From Sinorhizobium fredii USDA 257 (lineage in GTDB: Bacteria; Pseudomonadota; Alphaproteobacteria; Rhizobiales; Rhizobiaceae): a DNA stretch of 64,000 bases. The notes under the pieces were generated by a model. The model saw only the letters and a program-made list of their open reading frames with translations, made no database searches and was not told the origin of the DNA. The DNA is taken from assembly GCF_000265205.3 (NCBI RefSeq), contig NC_018000.1, positions 6,376,001 to 6,440,000 on the forward strand. Direction: 5' to 3'. Each line of letters begins with the position of its first letter. Position 1 is the first letter of the stretch. The position numbers were made by a program, and so were the translations under genes. This document shows, in pieces, positions 18,769 to 27,820 of the stretch.

Positions 18769-19152
18769 TCAATCGCTTGGCTGCAGCAATTCTATCCTGT
18801 TACCAAACGGATCGCTCATATAGCGACGGACAAACCCCGCGAGCGGCTCGTCTTCCGTCGCGTCGAATCCCGCTGCCGCAAGCCGTGCGACCAGCACGAA
18901 AAGATCATCGACAACGAAGGCCGGGTGCGCCTTGCGGGCGGGTGAGAATTCCTTTTCAACACCGAGATGGATCTTGAGGCCGGCTTGCTCGAACCAGCAG
19001 CCGCCGCGCGCCGCGAGATTGGGCGGCTTGGTCACTTCCGGAATTCCGAGCAGGCCGGCATAGAACCGGCGCGCCTCCGCTTCGCCGCCTTCCGGCATGG
19101 CGAGTTGCACATGGTCGATTGCGACGACCTTGCCGGATGCGCCTTGCCGCAT
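18769..19152 (-). CDS. VOC-family (glyoxalase/bleomycin-resistance-like) protein
   Basis: The 127-residue protein starts MRQGASGKVVAIDHVQLAMP and shows the paired beta-alpha-beta-beta-beta modules of the vicinal oxygen chelate fold, with metal-site candidates His in DHVQLAMP and Glu in GNRIELLQP. Substrate is unknown. ATG 19152 was chosen because AAGGATC lies just before it; the longer in-frame start at 19209 would overlap the upstream gene. Confidence 0.78.
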   Translation of the reverse strand: MRQGASGKVVAIDHVQLAMPEGGEAEARRFYAGLLGIPEVTKPPNLAARGGCWFEQAGLKIHLGVEKEFSPARKAHPAFVVDDLFVLVARLAAAGFDATEDEPLAGFVRRYMSDPFGNRIELLQPSD

Positions 19153-19169
19153 GATCCTTGGAATAGCCC

Positions 19170-19529
19170 CTACGTGTGGCGATGCCAGACCTTGTTGACG
19201 ATCAGCCAACGCCCGTCGACCTTGAGCAGGGTCAGATAGTCCGTATAGCGCGCGCCGCCGAATTCATCGATGACCTTCACGCTCGCTGCGTCGCCGGTTA
19301 TATGGATCAATTCCACCTCCATGAGCGGCTGCGTCTCCGGCGGCGCCGAGCCCTCCGTCACGACAGCGGCGATGAAGGCGTCACGGCTCAGCCATTCAAC
19401 CGAATCCTGGTAATTGCCAACGATCGAGGCGCTCGGGTGAAAGGCCTTGCGCAGCGCCGCCTCATTGGCGAACGCCATTCCGTCGACATAGAGATGGACG
19501 ACTGCGCTGATGGCCTGCTCATCGGACAT
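19170..19529 (-). CDS. NTF2-like (SnoaL/lumazine-binding-type) protein
   Basis: The 119-residue protein has the NTF2-like cone fold pattern: N-terminal helix MSDEQAISAVVHLYVDGMA, then LRKAFHPSASI and a C-terminal sheet ending DGRWLIVNKVWHRH. Relatives act as small isomerases, hydratases or binding proteins; none can be assigned. It lies 17 bases upstream of the VOC gene and is probably cotranscribed. Confidence 0.75.
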   Translation of the reverse strand: MSDEQAISAVVHLYVDGMAFANEAALRKAFHPSASIVGNYQDSVEWLSRDAFIAAVVTEGSAPPETQPLMEVELIHITGDAASVKVIDEFGGARYTDYLTLLKVDGRWLIVNKVWHRHT

Positions 19530-19687
19530 ACCTCATTCCTCCGTTCCTGGAGCGGCCAAAACACAACATTGTTGCGCGTGATTGAAGCTCTTCCGCCTCC
19601 GATGCCGCTCCAGCCATCGTCAAGGCGGACACATCATAGTTAGGGTATCGCAACGGAATTGCGATACCCGCGGCCGGTAGCCGGTTT

Positions 19688-20683
19688 TCAGCGGTTCGTC
19701 AGCGCCAGTGACGCCTCGGTGTATCGGCTGCCGGCGACGAGCGTCGGGGACAGTGCCTCGCCGAGTTCGGCACGTTCCTCTGCAGAGAGGACGATATCGG
19801 CGGCGGCGGCGTTCTGCTCCAGATGCTCGAGCTTGCGGGCGCCGGGGATCGGCACGATGTTGTCGCCCTGGTTGACGCCCCAGGCGAGTGCCAGCTGGGC
19901 GGCCGTCACCTGTTTCTCGGCGGCGAGCCTTTGCAGCTTTTCGACGAGCGCGGCATTGGCGTCGAAGTTCTCCACCTGGAAGCGTGGCAGCGAGCGACGG
20001 AAATCGTCGTCAGCGAGGTCCTCGACCTTGCGAATGGTGCCGGTCAGCATGCCGCGCCCCAGCGGGCTATAGGGGACAAAGCCGATGCCGAGTTCGCGGC
20101 AGGTGGCGAGCACCTCGTCTTCCGGGTCGCGCGTCCAGAGCGAGTATTCGCTTTGCACCGCCGCGATCGGATGCACCGCGTGGGCGCGGCGGATGGTGGT
20201 CGCACTCGCCTCGGAAAGCCCGATCGCCCGTACCTTGCCCTCCTTCACCAGCTCCGCCATCGCGCCGACGCTTTCCTCGATCGGGACGTTCGGATCGATG
20301 CGGTGCTGGTAGTAGAGATCGATGACGTCGGTGTCGAGCCGCTTCAGCGAAGCCTCGGCGACAGCCTTGGCATTTTCCGGCCGGCCGTCGACCCCCTTGA
20401 TCGCCTCCGCGGCCGGTTTGCCCGGCTCGATCAGAAAACCGAATTTCGTGGCGATCACCACCTGGTCGCGCCTGTCCTTCAGCGCCCGCCCGAGGAGCTT
20501 CTCGTTCTCATAGGGCCCGTAGACCTCTGCCGTGTCGAAGAAGATGACGCCAAGCTCGATGGCGCGATGGAGCGTTCGGATCGATTGGCGTTCGTCGGCC
20601 TCGCCATAGGCAAAACTCATGCCCATGCAGCCGAGGCCGATGGCCGAGACGGTGAGTTCATTGCCGAGCTTGCGGGTTCTCAT
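19688..20683 (-). CDS. aldo/keto reductase
   Basis: The 331-residue TIM-barrel NADPH-dependent oxidoreductase carries the tetrad Asp and Tyr in [14 protein letters not shown], Lys in VIATKFGF and His in LYYQHRIDP. It resembles the subfamily often annotated as general stress or aldehyde reductases. A LysR regulator is divergent 190 bases away and is the likely controller. Confidence 0.88.
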   Translation of the reverse strand: MRTRKLGNELTVSAIGLGCMGMSFAYGEADERQSIRTLHRAIELGVIFFDTAEVYGPYENEKLLGRALKDRRDQVVIATKFGFLIEPGKPAAEAIKGVDGRPENAKAVAEASLKRLDTDVIDLYYQHRIDPNVPIEESVGAMAELVKEGKVRAIGLSEASATTIRRAHAVHPIAAVQSEYSLWTRDPEDEVLATCRELGIGFVPYSPLGRGMLTGTIRKVEDLADDDFRRSLPRFQVENFDANAALVEKLQRLAAEKQVTAAQLALAWGVNQGDNIVPIPGARKLEHLEQNAAAADIVLSAEERAELGEALSPTLVAGSRYTEASLALTNR

Positions 20684-20873
20684 GGGATTTCCTTTCCGGC
20701 TGGAATGCGCTTGGACGCGTCACGCAGAAGTGGCTGCGTCGAACATGCGGGGCGATCGTCTGGGTTGGCGCCGGTCGGTTCGCGGCGCCCACGACGACCA
20801 GGGAAAGATAGGTCTCTCGTCGGCGCCTGAAAATCGCTGCCAATTCTCACAGCTTGTTCTATTATTTCGATCA

Positions 20874-21764
20874 ATGAATCGCACCCAGCTCTCCCAGCTC
20901 GCCGTCCTCTCCGCCGTCGCCGCCCATGGCAGTTTCCGCGGCGCGGCCAAGGAACTCGCCATTGCGCCGTCGGCCGTCAGCCACGCCGTCGCGAGTCTCG
21001 AAGCGAGCCTCGGGGTCCGGCTGCTTGCACGCACGACGCGCAGCGTCGCGGCGACAGAGGAGGGCAGACGGCTGCTCGACCGCCTGCGGCCGGCGCTCGA
21101 CGAGATTGCCCACGCGCTGGAATCGGCGGTGGATGCGCGGCAACGCCCGGCCGGCAATCTGCGGATCACCGCGCCGCGCTTTGCCGCCGACCTCATTCTG
21201 GCGCCGCGGCTCGGCGACTTTTTGACGCGCTATCCGGATATCGTGCTGGAGATCGCCAACGAGGACGGCTTCACCAATATCGTCGAGGCGGGTTTTGATG
21301 CGGGCATTAGGCTAGGCGAGAGCTTGGAGGCGGACATGATCGCGGTGAAGATCGGCCCGGATCTGAAGAGCGCGGTTGTCGCGTCGCCCGGCTATTTCGA
21401 GCGATTTCCGCGGCCGCTGCACCCGCGCGACCTCGCCGCGCATCGCTGCATCCGCCGGCGCTTTTCGAACGGCACGATTTATCGCTGGGAGTTCGAGAAG
21501 GATGGCGAGGAGATCACGGTCTCGGTGAATGGCCCGCTGATCGTCGGCGAGGACCGGCCGATCATCAAGGCGGCAATCGGCGGCGCGGGCCTCGCCTACC
21601 TTTTCGAGCCGCGCGTCAGCGGCGATCTGGCGGAGGGGAGATTGCTGCGGGTGCTCGAGGATTGGTGTGCGCCCTATGCCGGCCCCTATCTCTATTACCC
21701 GAGCCGTCGCCAGATGCGTCCGGCGCTCCGGGCCTTCATCGATTTCTTCCGGCATACGGATTGA
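20874..21764 (+). CDS. LysR-family transcriptional regulator
   Basis: The 296-residue protein has the N-terminal helix-turn-helix (AAKELAIAPSAVSHAVASLE) and a periplasmic-binding-like effector domain of the CrgA/AaeR-like subgroup (LRITAPRFAADLIL). It is divergent from the aldo/keto reductase gene, the standard arrangement for a LysR regulator and its target. The start ATG 20874 gives MNRTQLSQL; earlier in-frame codons would add unrelated residues. Confidence 0.88.
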   Translation: MNRTQLSQLAVLSAVAAHGSFRGAAKELAIAPSAVSHAVASLEASLGVRLLARTTRSVAATEEGRRLLDRLRPALDEIAHALESAVDARQRPAGNLRITAPRFAADLILAPRLGDFLTRYPDIVLEIANEDGFTNIVEAGFDAGIRLGESLEADMIAVKIGPDLKSAVVASPGYFERFPRPLHPRDLAAHRCIRRRFSNGTIYRWEFEKDGEEITVSVNGPLIVGEDRPIIKAAIGGAGLAYLFEPRVSGDLAEGRLLRVLEDWCAPYAGPYLYYPSRRQMRPALRAFIDFFRHTD

Positions 21765-21792
21765 GCGGCGACCGGTCCTCTCCGGTCGCCGC
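21765..21792. terminator. hairpin directly after the LysR stop
   Basis: A perfect 11-base stem pairs GCGGCGACCGG with CCGGTCGCCGC around a six-base loop, starting at the first base after the stop. No T-run follows. Confidence 0.55.
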
Positions 21793-21861
21793 TGCAGCAA
21801 AAGTCGCTGTAGAACTTTGAATTGCTGCATCGGTTCCAATTAAGGAAACATGCAGTAGCGC
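21793..21861 (-). repeat. RIME-like rhizobial repeat, inverted partial copy
   Basis: GTCGCTGTAGAACTTTGAATTGCTGCA and TTAAGGAAACATGCAGTAGCGC are the reverse complement of the repeat at 16131, without its GC hairpin. It ends at the stop codon of the DUF892 gene. Confidence 0.75.
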
Positions 21862-22353
21862 TCATGCGGCTTTCTTGTTCGATTTCGCCGTCGCGAGCTT
21901 CGTCAGATCCTGGTCCGTGACGACCTCTTCCTTCAGCGTTGCGTCGAGAAGCGGCACCGCGTCCTTGAGGCCGATGGTCTGCGCCCAGGTCTTCAGGGTG
22001 CCGTAGCGAGCGATCTCGTAATGCTCGACGGACTGCGCGGCGGAGATCAGCCCGGCGTCAAGGGCCTGCGTGCCCTTGAACTCGTCCATGATCTCCTCGC
22101 CTTCGGCAATGATCCCTTCGATCGCTTCGCAGGTTTTGCCTTGCGCGCGCTTGCCGATCAATTCGAAGACCTGCTGCAGCCGCTCGACATGGGTTTCGGT
22201 CTGCTCGCGGTGCTTTTCGAACGCTGCCTTGAGCTCCGGTGCCTGCGCGCTGCGTGCCATCTTCGGAAGAGCCTTCAGGATCTTGCGCTCCGCATAGTAG
22301 ATGTCCTTGAGCGCGTCGTAGAACAGGTCGTCCATTGTCTTTTCCTTGGGCAT
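21862..22353 (-). CDS. YciE/YciF-family ferritin-like protein (DUF892)
   Basis: The 163-residue protein (MPKEKTMDDLFYDALKDIYYAE) is a four-helix ferritin-like bundle with the DUF892 features: Glu in YYAERKIL, the EKHREQTETHVERL helix, and EHYEIARYGTL. Family members are induced by osmotic or general stress. AAGGAAA before ATG 22353 decides the start; an upstream in-frame codon at 22401 is unlikely. The tail ends in KSNKKAA. Confidence 0.88.
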   Translation of the reverse strand: MPKEKTMDDLFYDALKDIYYAERKILKALPKMARSAQAPELKAAFEKHREQTETHVERLQQVFELIGKRAQGKTCEAIEGIIAEGEEIMDEFKGTQALDAGLISAAQSVEHYEIARYGTLKTWAQTIGLKDAVPLLDATLKEEVVTDQDLTKLATAKSNKKAA

Positions 22354-22580
22354 TGTCGATTTCCTTCCTTGTCCGGTGGGGAGGTTGGCAGTGACGCCCA
22401 ATCAACATCAGACAGAGGCATTTGTTCCTGCCTTGGGGAAAATGCGTGCTTGTGCGGTCTTTCCACCCGTCGACCTCCTGCAGGTGCGGCCACTTTCGCT
22501 GCACGGAAATCGGGTGGCCGCAACAACTGCCATCTGGGATCTTTCCGCTCGTCAACGACAACAGGCGCGAGGAAAGTGGA

Positions 22581-23351
22581 ATGTCGAGACTTGAAGGAAA
22601 AGTGGCGATCGTGACGGGTGCAAGTTCGGGAATAGGCCGCGCGGCCGCCTCTCTCTTTGCGCGCGAAGGCGCAAAGATCGTGATCGCCGCAAGGCGAGGC
22701 GAGGCTCTCGAGCAGCTCGTGGGCGAGATCATCGAAGAAGGCGGTGAAGCGGCAATGCTTGCCGGCGACCTGCGCGACGAAAGCCCGAACAAGGCGCTGG
22801 TGGACCTGGCGCTCGGCCGCTTCGGCGGATTGGACATTGCGTTCAACAATGCCGGCGCCCTGGGCGCCATGGGCGAGATCTCCTCGCTGTCGCTCGAGGG
22901 ATGGCGCGAGACGCTCGACACCAACCTGACCGGCGCCTTTCTCGCCGCCAAGCATCAGGCTCCGGCCATGCTTGCTCGCGGCGGCGGTTCGCTGGTCTTC
23001 ACGTCGAGCTTCGTCGGCCACACGGCAGGGTTCCCGGGCATGGCCGCCTATGCGGCCAGCAAGGCTGGGTTGATCGGCCTAGTGCAGTCTTTGGCGGTTG
23101 AGCTCGGAGCCCACGGCGTGCGCGTCAATGCATTGCTGCCGGGCGGCACCGACACGCCCGCCAACGTCGCGAACCTGCCCGGTGCTTCTCCCGAGACGCG
23201 CGGCTTTATCGAAGGCCTGCATGCGCTGAAGCGCATGGCGCAGCCGGCGGAAATCGCCGAGGCCGCGCTTTATCTTGCCTCCGATGCTGCTAGTTTCATT
23301 ACCGGCACCGCATTGCTGGTCGATGGCGGCGTTTCGATCAGCCGGACATGA
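22581..23351 (+). CDS. SDR-family oxidoreductase
   Basis: The 256-residue classical short-chain dehydrogenase has the cofactor motif TGASSGIG, NNAG, the catalytic Ser in FTSSFVG and YAASK (Tyr/Lys), then the PGGTDTP loop. It reduces or oxidises an unknown carbonyl or alcohol with NAD(P). It precedes the M15-like gene by 30 bases and may share its transcript. ATG 22581 follows GAGGAAAG. Confidence 0.9.
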   Translation: MSRLEGKVAIVTGASSGIGRAAASLFAREGAKIVIAARRGEALEQLVGEIIEEGGEAAMLAGDLRDESPNKALVDLALGRFGGLDIAFNNAGALGAMGEISSLSLEGWRETLDTNLTGAFLAAKHQAPAMLARGGGSLVFTSSFVGHTAGFPGMAAYAASKAGLIGLVQSLAVELGAHGVRVNALLPGGTDTPANVANLPGASPETRGFIEGLHALKRMAQPAEIAEAALYLASDAASFITGTALLVDGGVSISRT

Positions 23352-23381
23352 ACGGCTCGTGCGAGCGGCGCGGAGGGAAGA

Positions 23382-24011
23382 ATGAAGAAACCTGGATCGA
23401 TGAAGTCGCTGGAGGATGTCGGCCGCATACGCCTGTCGAAAAACTTCTTCCTGCGCGATTTCCTCCATTCGGAGATCGCCGATTTCTATCGTATTCCGAA
23501 CATCCCGGACGATGCGGAGCTTGCCGTCGAGGCCGGTCGCAAGCTCTGCGAGGAGCTTCTCGAACCGCTGCAGGCGACCTTCGGGCGGCTGCACATCCGC
23601 TCCGCCTATCGCAACCGCGCCGTCAACGAATTCGGCAATGCCAACAAGCTCAATTGCTCGACCAATGCCTCGACGGCGGCCGATCATATCTGGGACATGC
23701 GCGATGCGGACGGCTGCATGGGCGCCACCGCTTGCATCGTCATTCCCTGGGTTTGGGACCGGGAGCGTAGGGAGGGCGGTTGGCAGAGCCTCGCCTGGTG
23801 GATCCACGACCACCTTCCCTATGCCTCGCTCTGCTTCTTCCCGAAGCTTTGGGCCTTCAACATCCAGTGGCACGAGCGGCCGCAACGGAGGATCCGCAGC
23901 TTCGCCGAACCGCGCGGCCTCCTGACGAAACCGGGCATGGCCAATCACGAAGGCAGCCATGCGTATCTATACCCGGGCTATCCGCCGCTTGCGAACGTGG
24001 CGGGATCGTAA
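23382..24011 (+). CDS. peptidase M15-like protein of unknown role
   Basis: The 209-residue protein resembles peptidase M15A/D-Ala-D-Ala carboxypeptidase folds: LSKNFFLRDFLHSEIA, IPDDAELAVEAGRKLCEELLEPLQ, then LHIRSAYRNRAVN, and candidate zinc ligands in ADHIWDM and IQWHERP. No signal peptide is visible, which is odd for a cell-wall enzyme. It may be a phage-derived or cytosolic variant. The assignment rests on motif order only. Confidence 0.5.
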   Translation: MKKPGSMKSLEDVGRIRLSKNFFLRDFLHSEIADFYRIPNIPDDAELAVEAGRKLCEELLEPLQATFGRLHIRSAYRNRAVNEFGNANKLNCSTNASTAADHIWDMRDADGCMGATACIVIPWVWDRERREGGWQSLAWWIHDHLPYASLCFFPKLWAFNIQWHERPQRRIRSFAEPRGLLTKPGMANHEGSHAYLYPGYPPLANVAGS

Positions 24012-24014
24012 GCT

Positions 24015-24180
24015 TCATCCCTCCCCAACCCCCACAAGGGGGAGGGCCTAGCACCCGCCGTCTCGGCCAGTGCCGCCTTCAACATCCAAGATCGTGGAAC
24101 CGCCGAGACATGAGTGGAGCGGGCGCGGCATCGCAAGCCCCTCACCCTTGTGGGGAGGGGTTGGGGAGGGGCTTTTTCGG
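24015..24180. repeat. rhizobial palindromic intergenic element, copy 2
   Basis: It begins CATCCCTCCCCAACCCCCAC with a first hairpin (CAAGGGGGAGGG) and ends with TGTGGGGAGGGGTTGGGGAG. It separates the M15-like gene from the converging aldo/keto reductase. Confidence 0.8.
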
Positions 24181-24183
24181 CCA

Positions 24184-25134
24184 TTACTGGCTCACGTCGT
24201 TCAGCCGCTGTATCGCCGCCTCCGTCAGCGTGAGCTCCGCCGACCTTACGAGGCTTGCCAGCTGATTGAGATTGGTGGCGCTGGCGATCGGCGCGGTGAC
24301 GCCGTCGCGGGCGATGATCCAGGCGAGGGCGATCTCCGCCTGTTTCGCGCCGGTCTCCTCGGCGATCTCGTCGAGCACGCCGAGAATGCGCATGCCGCGC
24401 CCGTCGAGGTATTTTTCGACCCCGCCGCCGCGCTCCGAGCCTTCGAGATCCGTGTGCGAGCGGTATTTGCCGGAAAGAAAGCCGCGAGCCAGGCTAAAAT
24501 AGGTGATGACGCCGATTTCCTCGGCGAGGCAGAGGTTGCGCAAGGCGCCGTCATAGGCGGCGCGGTCGTAGAGATTGTATTCGGGCTGCAGCACGTCGTA
24601 GCGCGGCAGGCCTCTCGCCGCCGCGACATCCAGGGCATCGCGTAATTGTCCCGCATCGAGGTTCGAGGCGCCGATCGCCCGCACCTTGCCCTGGCCGAGC
24701 AGCGTCTCATAGGCGGCGAGCGTCTCCTCGTAGGGCGTTTCGGGATCGGGCCAGTGCGACAGATAAAGGTCGATATAATCGGTCTGCAGGCGGCTCAGCG
24801 AGTCCTCGACCGCCTGCAGGATCCAGCGACGCGAGAGCCCCTTGCGGCCGGGGCCGAGTTCGGAGCCGACCTTGGTGATAATCACTGCCTTGTCCCGCGC
24901 GCGCCCGGACTGCTTCAGCCACTTGCCGATGATCGTCTCGGATTCGCCACCCTGGTTTCCCGGGACCCAGGAGGAGTAGACATCCGCCGTATCGACGGCA
25001 TTGAAGCCCGCATCGAAAAAGGCATCGAGTAGGGCGAAGGACGTTCTCTCGTCCGCCGTCCAGCCGAAGACATTGCCGCCGAAGACGAGCGGTGCAATTG
25101 AAAGATCGGTACGGCCAAGCCTGCGCAATTCCAT
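24184..25134 (-). CDS. aldo/keto reductase
   Basis: The 316-residue TIM-barrel reductase has Asp and Tyr in NAVDTADVYSSW, Lys in VIITKVG and His in LYLSHWPDP, and a C-terminal cofactor segment TAPIASATNLNQL. It is only distantly like the reductase at 19.7 kb. ATG 25134 is preceded by GGAG; a longer in-frame start at 25194 has no support. Substrate unknown. Confidence 0.88.
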   Translation of the reverse strand: MELRRLGRTDLSIAPLVFGGNVFGWTADERTSFALLDAFFDAGFNAVDTADVYSSWVPGNQGGESETIIGKWLKQSGRARDKAVIITKVGSELGPGRKGLSRRWILQAVEDSLSRLQTDYIDLYLSHWPDPETPYEETLAAYETLLGQGKVRAIGASNLDAGQLRDALDVAAARGLPRYDVLQPEYNLYDRAAYDGALRNLCLAEEIGVITYFSLARGFLSGKYRSHTDLEGSERGGGVEKYLDGRGMRILGVLDEIAEETGAKQAEIALAWIIARDGVTAPIASATNLNQLASLVRSAELTLTEAAIQRLNDVSQ

Positions 25135-25396
25135 GGTTTCGCTCCGCGGTTGAATGAAGACAAGCTGCGATCGGGAGGATTGCCGGGGAAACATAGGTCA
25201 GTTCCCTGCCGATGACACCCGCCGGCTTGGTTTTTCTGGTCGGTTCAAGCCTTGCTAGGCACATACCTCGGCGATAGTCTCGGCGCCGCCCTGGTCGTGC
25301 GATGGATAAATCCGGACGCGACCGATCCCCACACAGGTGCGGGCCGAGGGAGCCCCTGCACTTCTTCGCGAGTCCGCTCTAACAGGAGACTGCCCC

Positions 25397-26383
25397 ATGC
25401 TGCGTTTCGGAATTCTGTCGACGGCCAGGATCGGCCGCGAACTGGTCGTGCCCGCCATCCAGGACGCGGAGAACTGTGTCGTTTCGGCAATTGCCAGCCG
25501 CGACCACGCCAAGGCGCGTGCCATGGCCGACCGCTTCTCGGTGCCGCATGCTTTCGGCTCCTATGAAGAGATGCTCGCCTCGGACGTGATCGACGCCGTC
25601 TATATTCCGCTCCCGACGTCGCAACACGTGGAATGGGCGATCAAGGCCGCCGATGCCGGCAAGCATGTTCTGTGCGAGAAACCGCTGGCGCTGAAGGCTG
25701 AGGAAATCGACGCCGTGATCGCGGCGCGCGATCGCAACAGGGTGCTGGTTTCGGAAGCCTATATGGTGACCTACAGCCCGGTCTGGCGGAAAGTGCGCTC
25801 GCTCCTCGCCGAGGGTGCCATCGGCAAGCTGCGCCATGTCCAGGGCGCCTTCACCTATTACAACCGCGATCCCGGCAACATGCGCAACGTTCCGGCGCTC
25901 GGCGGTGGCGGCCTGCCTGACATCGGTGTCTATCCGGCGATCACCACCCGGTTCACCACCGGCAAGGAGCCGCTGCGTGTCCAGGCCAATACCGACCGCG
26001 ATCCGGAATTCGGCACCGACATCTATTCGAGCGTGCGCGCCGACTTCGACGATTTCGAACTGAGCTTCTACATCTCCACCCAGCTCGCCGCCCGCCAGGT
26101 CATGGTCTTCCATGGCGACCAGGGCTATATCGAGGTGAAGTCGCCCTTCAATGCGGATCGCTACGGCCGCGAGGAGGTGGAACTCACCAACCAGAATCAC
26201 GCCCAGGCGCAGCTTTTCCGCTTCCAGGATGCCCGCCAGTACAAGCTCGAGGCGGAAGCCTTCGCGCGTGCGGCGAAGGGCGAGGCGGAAGAGGTGGTGA
26301 CGCTCGAGAGCTCGCGCCTCAATCAGAAGTTCATCGACGCGATCTATCGCGCCAGCGACAAAGATGGCTGGGAAACGGTCTGA
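25397..26383 (+). CDS. Gfo/Idh/MocA-family oxidoreductase
   Basis: The 328-residue protein has a Rossmann N-domain ([17 protein letters not shown]), the family motif EKPLAL and a C-terminal substrate domain. Members oxidise or reduce sugars, inositols or related compounds with NAD(P). AACAGGAG upstream of ATG 25397 supports the start. A hairpin follows the stop. Confidence 0.88.
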   Translation: MLRFGILSTARIGRELVVPAIQDAENCVVSAIASRDHAKARAMADRFSVPHAFGSYEEMLASDVIDAVYIPLPTSQHVEWAIKAADAGKHVLCEKPLALKAEEIDAVIAARDRNRVLVSEAYMVTYSPVWRKVRSLLAEGAIGKLRHVQGAFTYYNRDPGNMRNVPALGGGGLPDIGVYPAITTRFTTGKEPLRVQANTDRDPEFGTDIYSSVRADFDDFELSFYISTQLAARQVMVFHGDQGYIEVKSPFNADRYGREEVELTNQNHAQAQLFRFQDARQYKLEAEAFARAAKGEAEEVVTLESSRLNQKFIDAIYRASDKDGWETV

Positions 26384-26397
26384 GGCCCGCTGAAAAG

Positions 26398-26430
26398 ACG
26401 GCCCGCCAAACGGCGGGCCGGCGCATTTTG
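26398..26430 (+). terminator. terminator of the Gfo/Idh/MocA gene
   Basis: GCCCGCC (26401-26407) pairs with GGCGGGC (26412-26418) around AAAC, followed by GGCGCATTTTG. Confidence 0.7.
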
Positions 26431-26435
26431 AGGAC

Positions 26436-26843
26436 CTAAGCAGCCCTCGTGCCCACCTGGGCGGCCCCCTTCAGCTTCAGGAAGAGAAAGTCGGCGACGC
26501 CGACCATCGCCACGACGATCAGCCCGATCCCCATTGCCGACAGCGACGCATAGGCGAGGGCGATGATGACGAGGCTCGCGATCTGCCAAAGAATATCGCC
26601 GGCAATGCTGATCCGTACCGCCAGCGCGTTCGGGCCCCCCTTTCTCGCCCAGGCGAGGTGGAAAGCGCCCCAGAGCAGCAGGCCGATACCGAGCACGCCG
26701 ACGACCTCCGGCGCAACAGCGGGGCCGACGAGCGCCGCCAGTGGCTGCGCGTCGACGATCAGGACCGTGCCGGCGATGAGCGAGAAGATGCCGTCGGCGA
26801 GGAACGTCTTGTTGAGAAGCGAGCGGTTGGAAAAATCGAGCAT
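26436..26843 (-). CDS. small four-helix membrane protein
   Basis: The 135-residue protein has about four hydrophobic segments (FLADGIFSLIAGTVLIV, VVGVLGIGLLLWGAFHL, ILWQIASLVIIALAY, MGIGLIVVAMVGVADFL) and no catalytic motif. It looks like a small integral inner-membrane protein of unknown role. AAAGGAG precedes the ATG. It is divergent from the XRE regulator across a perfect palindrome, so it is probably that regulator's target. Confidence 0.75.
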   Translation of the reverse strand: MLDFSNRSLLNKTFLADGIFSLIAGTVLIVDAQPLAALVGPAVAPEVVGVLGIGLLLWGAFHLAWARKGGPNALAVRISIAGDILWQIASLVIIALAYASLSAMGIGLIVVAMVGVADFLFLKLKGAAQVGTRAA

Positions 26844-26896
26844 GTCTGTCTCCTTTGTCGATGGAGCAATGCTGGCCTGTCGTGATCATCATTCCA

Positions 26897-26913
26897 ATTA
26901 CCTCGGAGGTAAT
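26897..26913. promoter_or_regulatory. palindromic operator between the membrane protein and XRE regulator genes
   Basis: A perfect 8-1-8 palindrome, ATTACCTC-G-GAGGTAAT, lies in the 123-base divergent intergenic region, where an autoregulating HTH protein would bind. Confidence 0.75.
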
Positions 26914-26966
26914 GGATTTCGCGCCACATTCGGCCCATTCTTGCCGCGCAACGAAGGAAGGCATCG

Positions 26967-27771
26967 ATGGAATTCGGCAGTCACTTGAAGGAATGGCGCG
27001 GTCATCGCCGCATGAGCCAGCTTGATCTGGCGACCGCTGCCGGCATTTCCACTCGCCATCTCTCCTTCCTCGAGACGGGCCGTTCGCGGCCGACCGAGGG
27101 GATGATCCTGCGGCTCGCCTCGGTGCTCGATATTCCCGCCCGCGACCAGGGCTCGCTCTTTTCCGCCGCTGGCTATCGGCCGCGGATGGCGATGCGCCCC
27201 GCCGCCGGACTGGATGCGATGCCGCCCGCCGTCGCCAGTGCGATCCGCCTGATGCTGGACCGACATGATCCGTACCCGGCCTTGTCCTCGATCATCAGTA
27301 CACGGTGCTTTTGACCAATCCGGCCTTCGCGGGGGGCTTGTCGAGGCTACCGATGTTCCGCTCAGTCCGGGCCAGAACTTCCTTGACGGCTTCCTTGGCT
27401 CCGAAAGCGTCCGTACCCTCGTCGTGAATTGGGAGGCCGCTGCCGCCGACCTTGTCCAGAGGGTCCGCATGGAGGCCTGGCTGCAGGGGCCGCGCAGTCC
27501 GCTGCAGCGCCGGCTCGACCGGCTCGCCGCAGAACCGGCTGTCGTCAAGGCAATCGACAATCATCCTGCCACCGATCGTTTGCCGGTGCTGCCGATCGAA
27601 CTGCGCTTCGGGGAAGCGGAATTGCGCTTCATCACGACGCTCTCGACCTTCGGTTCGACCCAGGACGCGCTGGTGGAGGGCGTGCTGATCGAATCCTTCT
27701 TCCCGGCCGACGAGGCGACTCGGTGTTTTTTCGAGAAGGCGACCTCTCCCGGCCGGAAAAACCGTAGATAG
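26967..27771 (+). pseudogene. XRE-family regulator with MmyB-type ligand domain, two frameshifts
   Basis: The first 348 bases encode an XRE helix-turn-helix (SQLDLATAAGISTRHLSFLE) and the start of the MmyB-like domain (DRHDPYPAL). Homology then moves to a second frame at about 27284 (LDHQYTVLLTNPAFAGG) and to a third at about 27331, a run of six G, continuing TDVPLSPGQNFLDGFLG and VVNWEAAAADLV to 27771. One missing base at each point would restore about 268 residues, the normal size. Either two sequencing errors or real decay. The palindrome upstream and the divergent partner gene are intact. Confidence 0.8.
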
Positions 27772-27820
27772 GCGGCGTCTCGCTGCTGATCTTCTGCCTC
27801 CGGTCGGCTACAAAGGGCGT

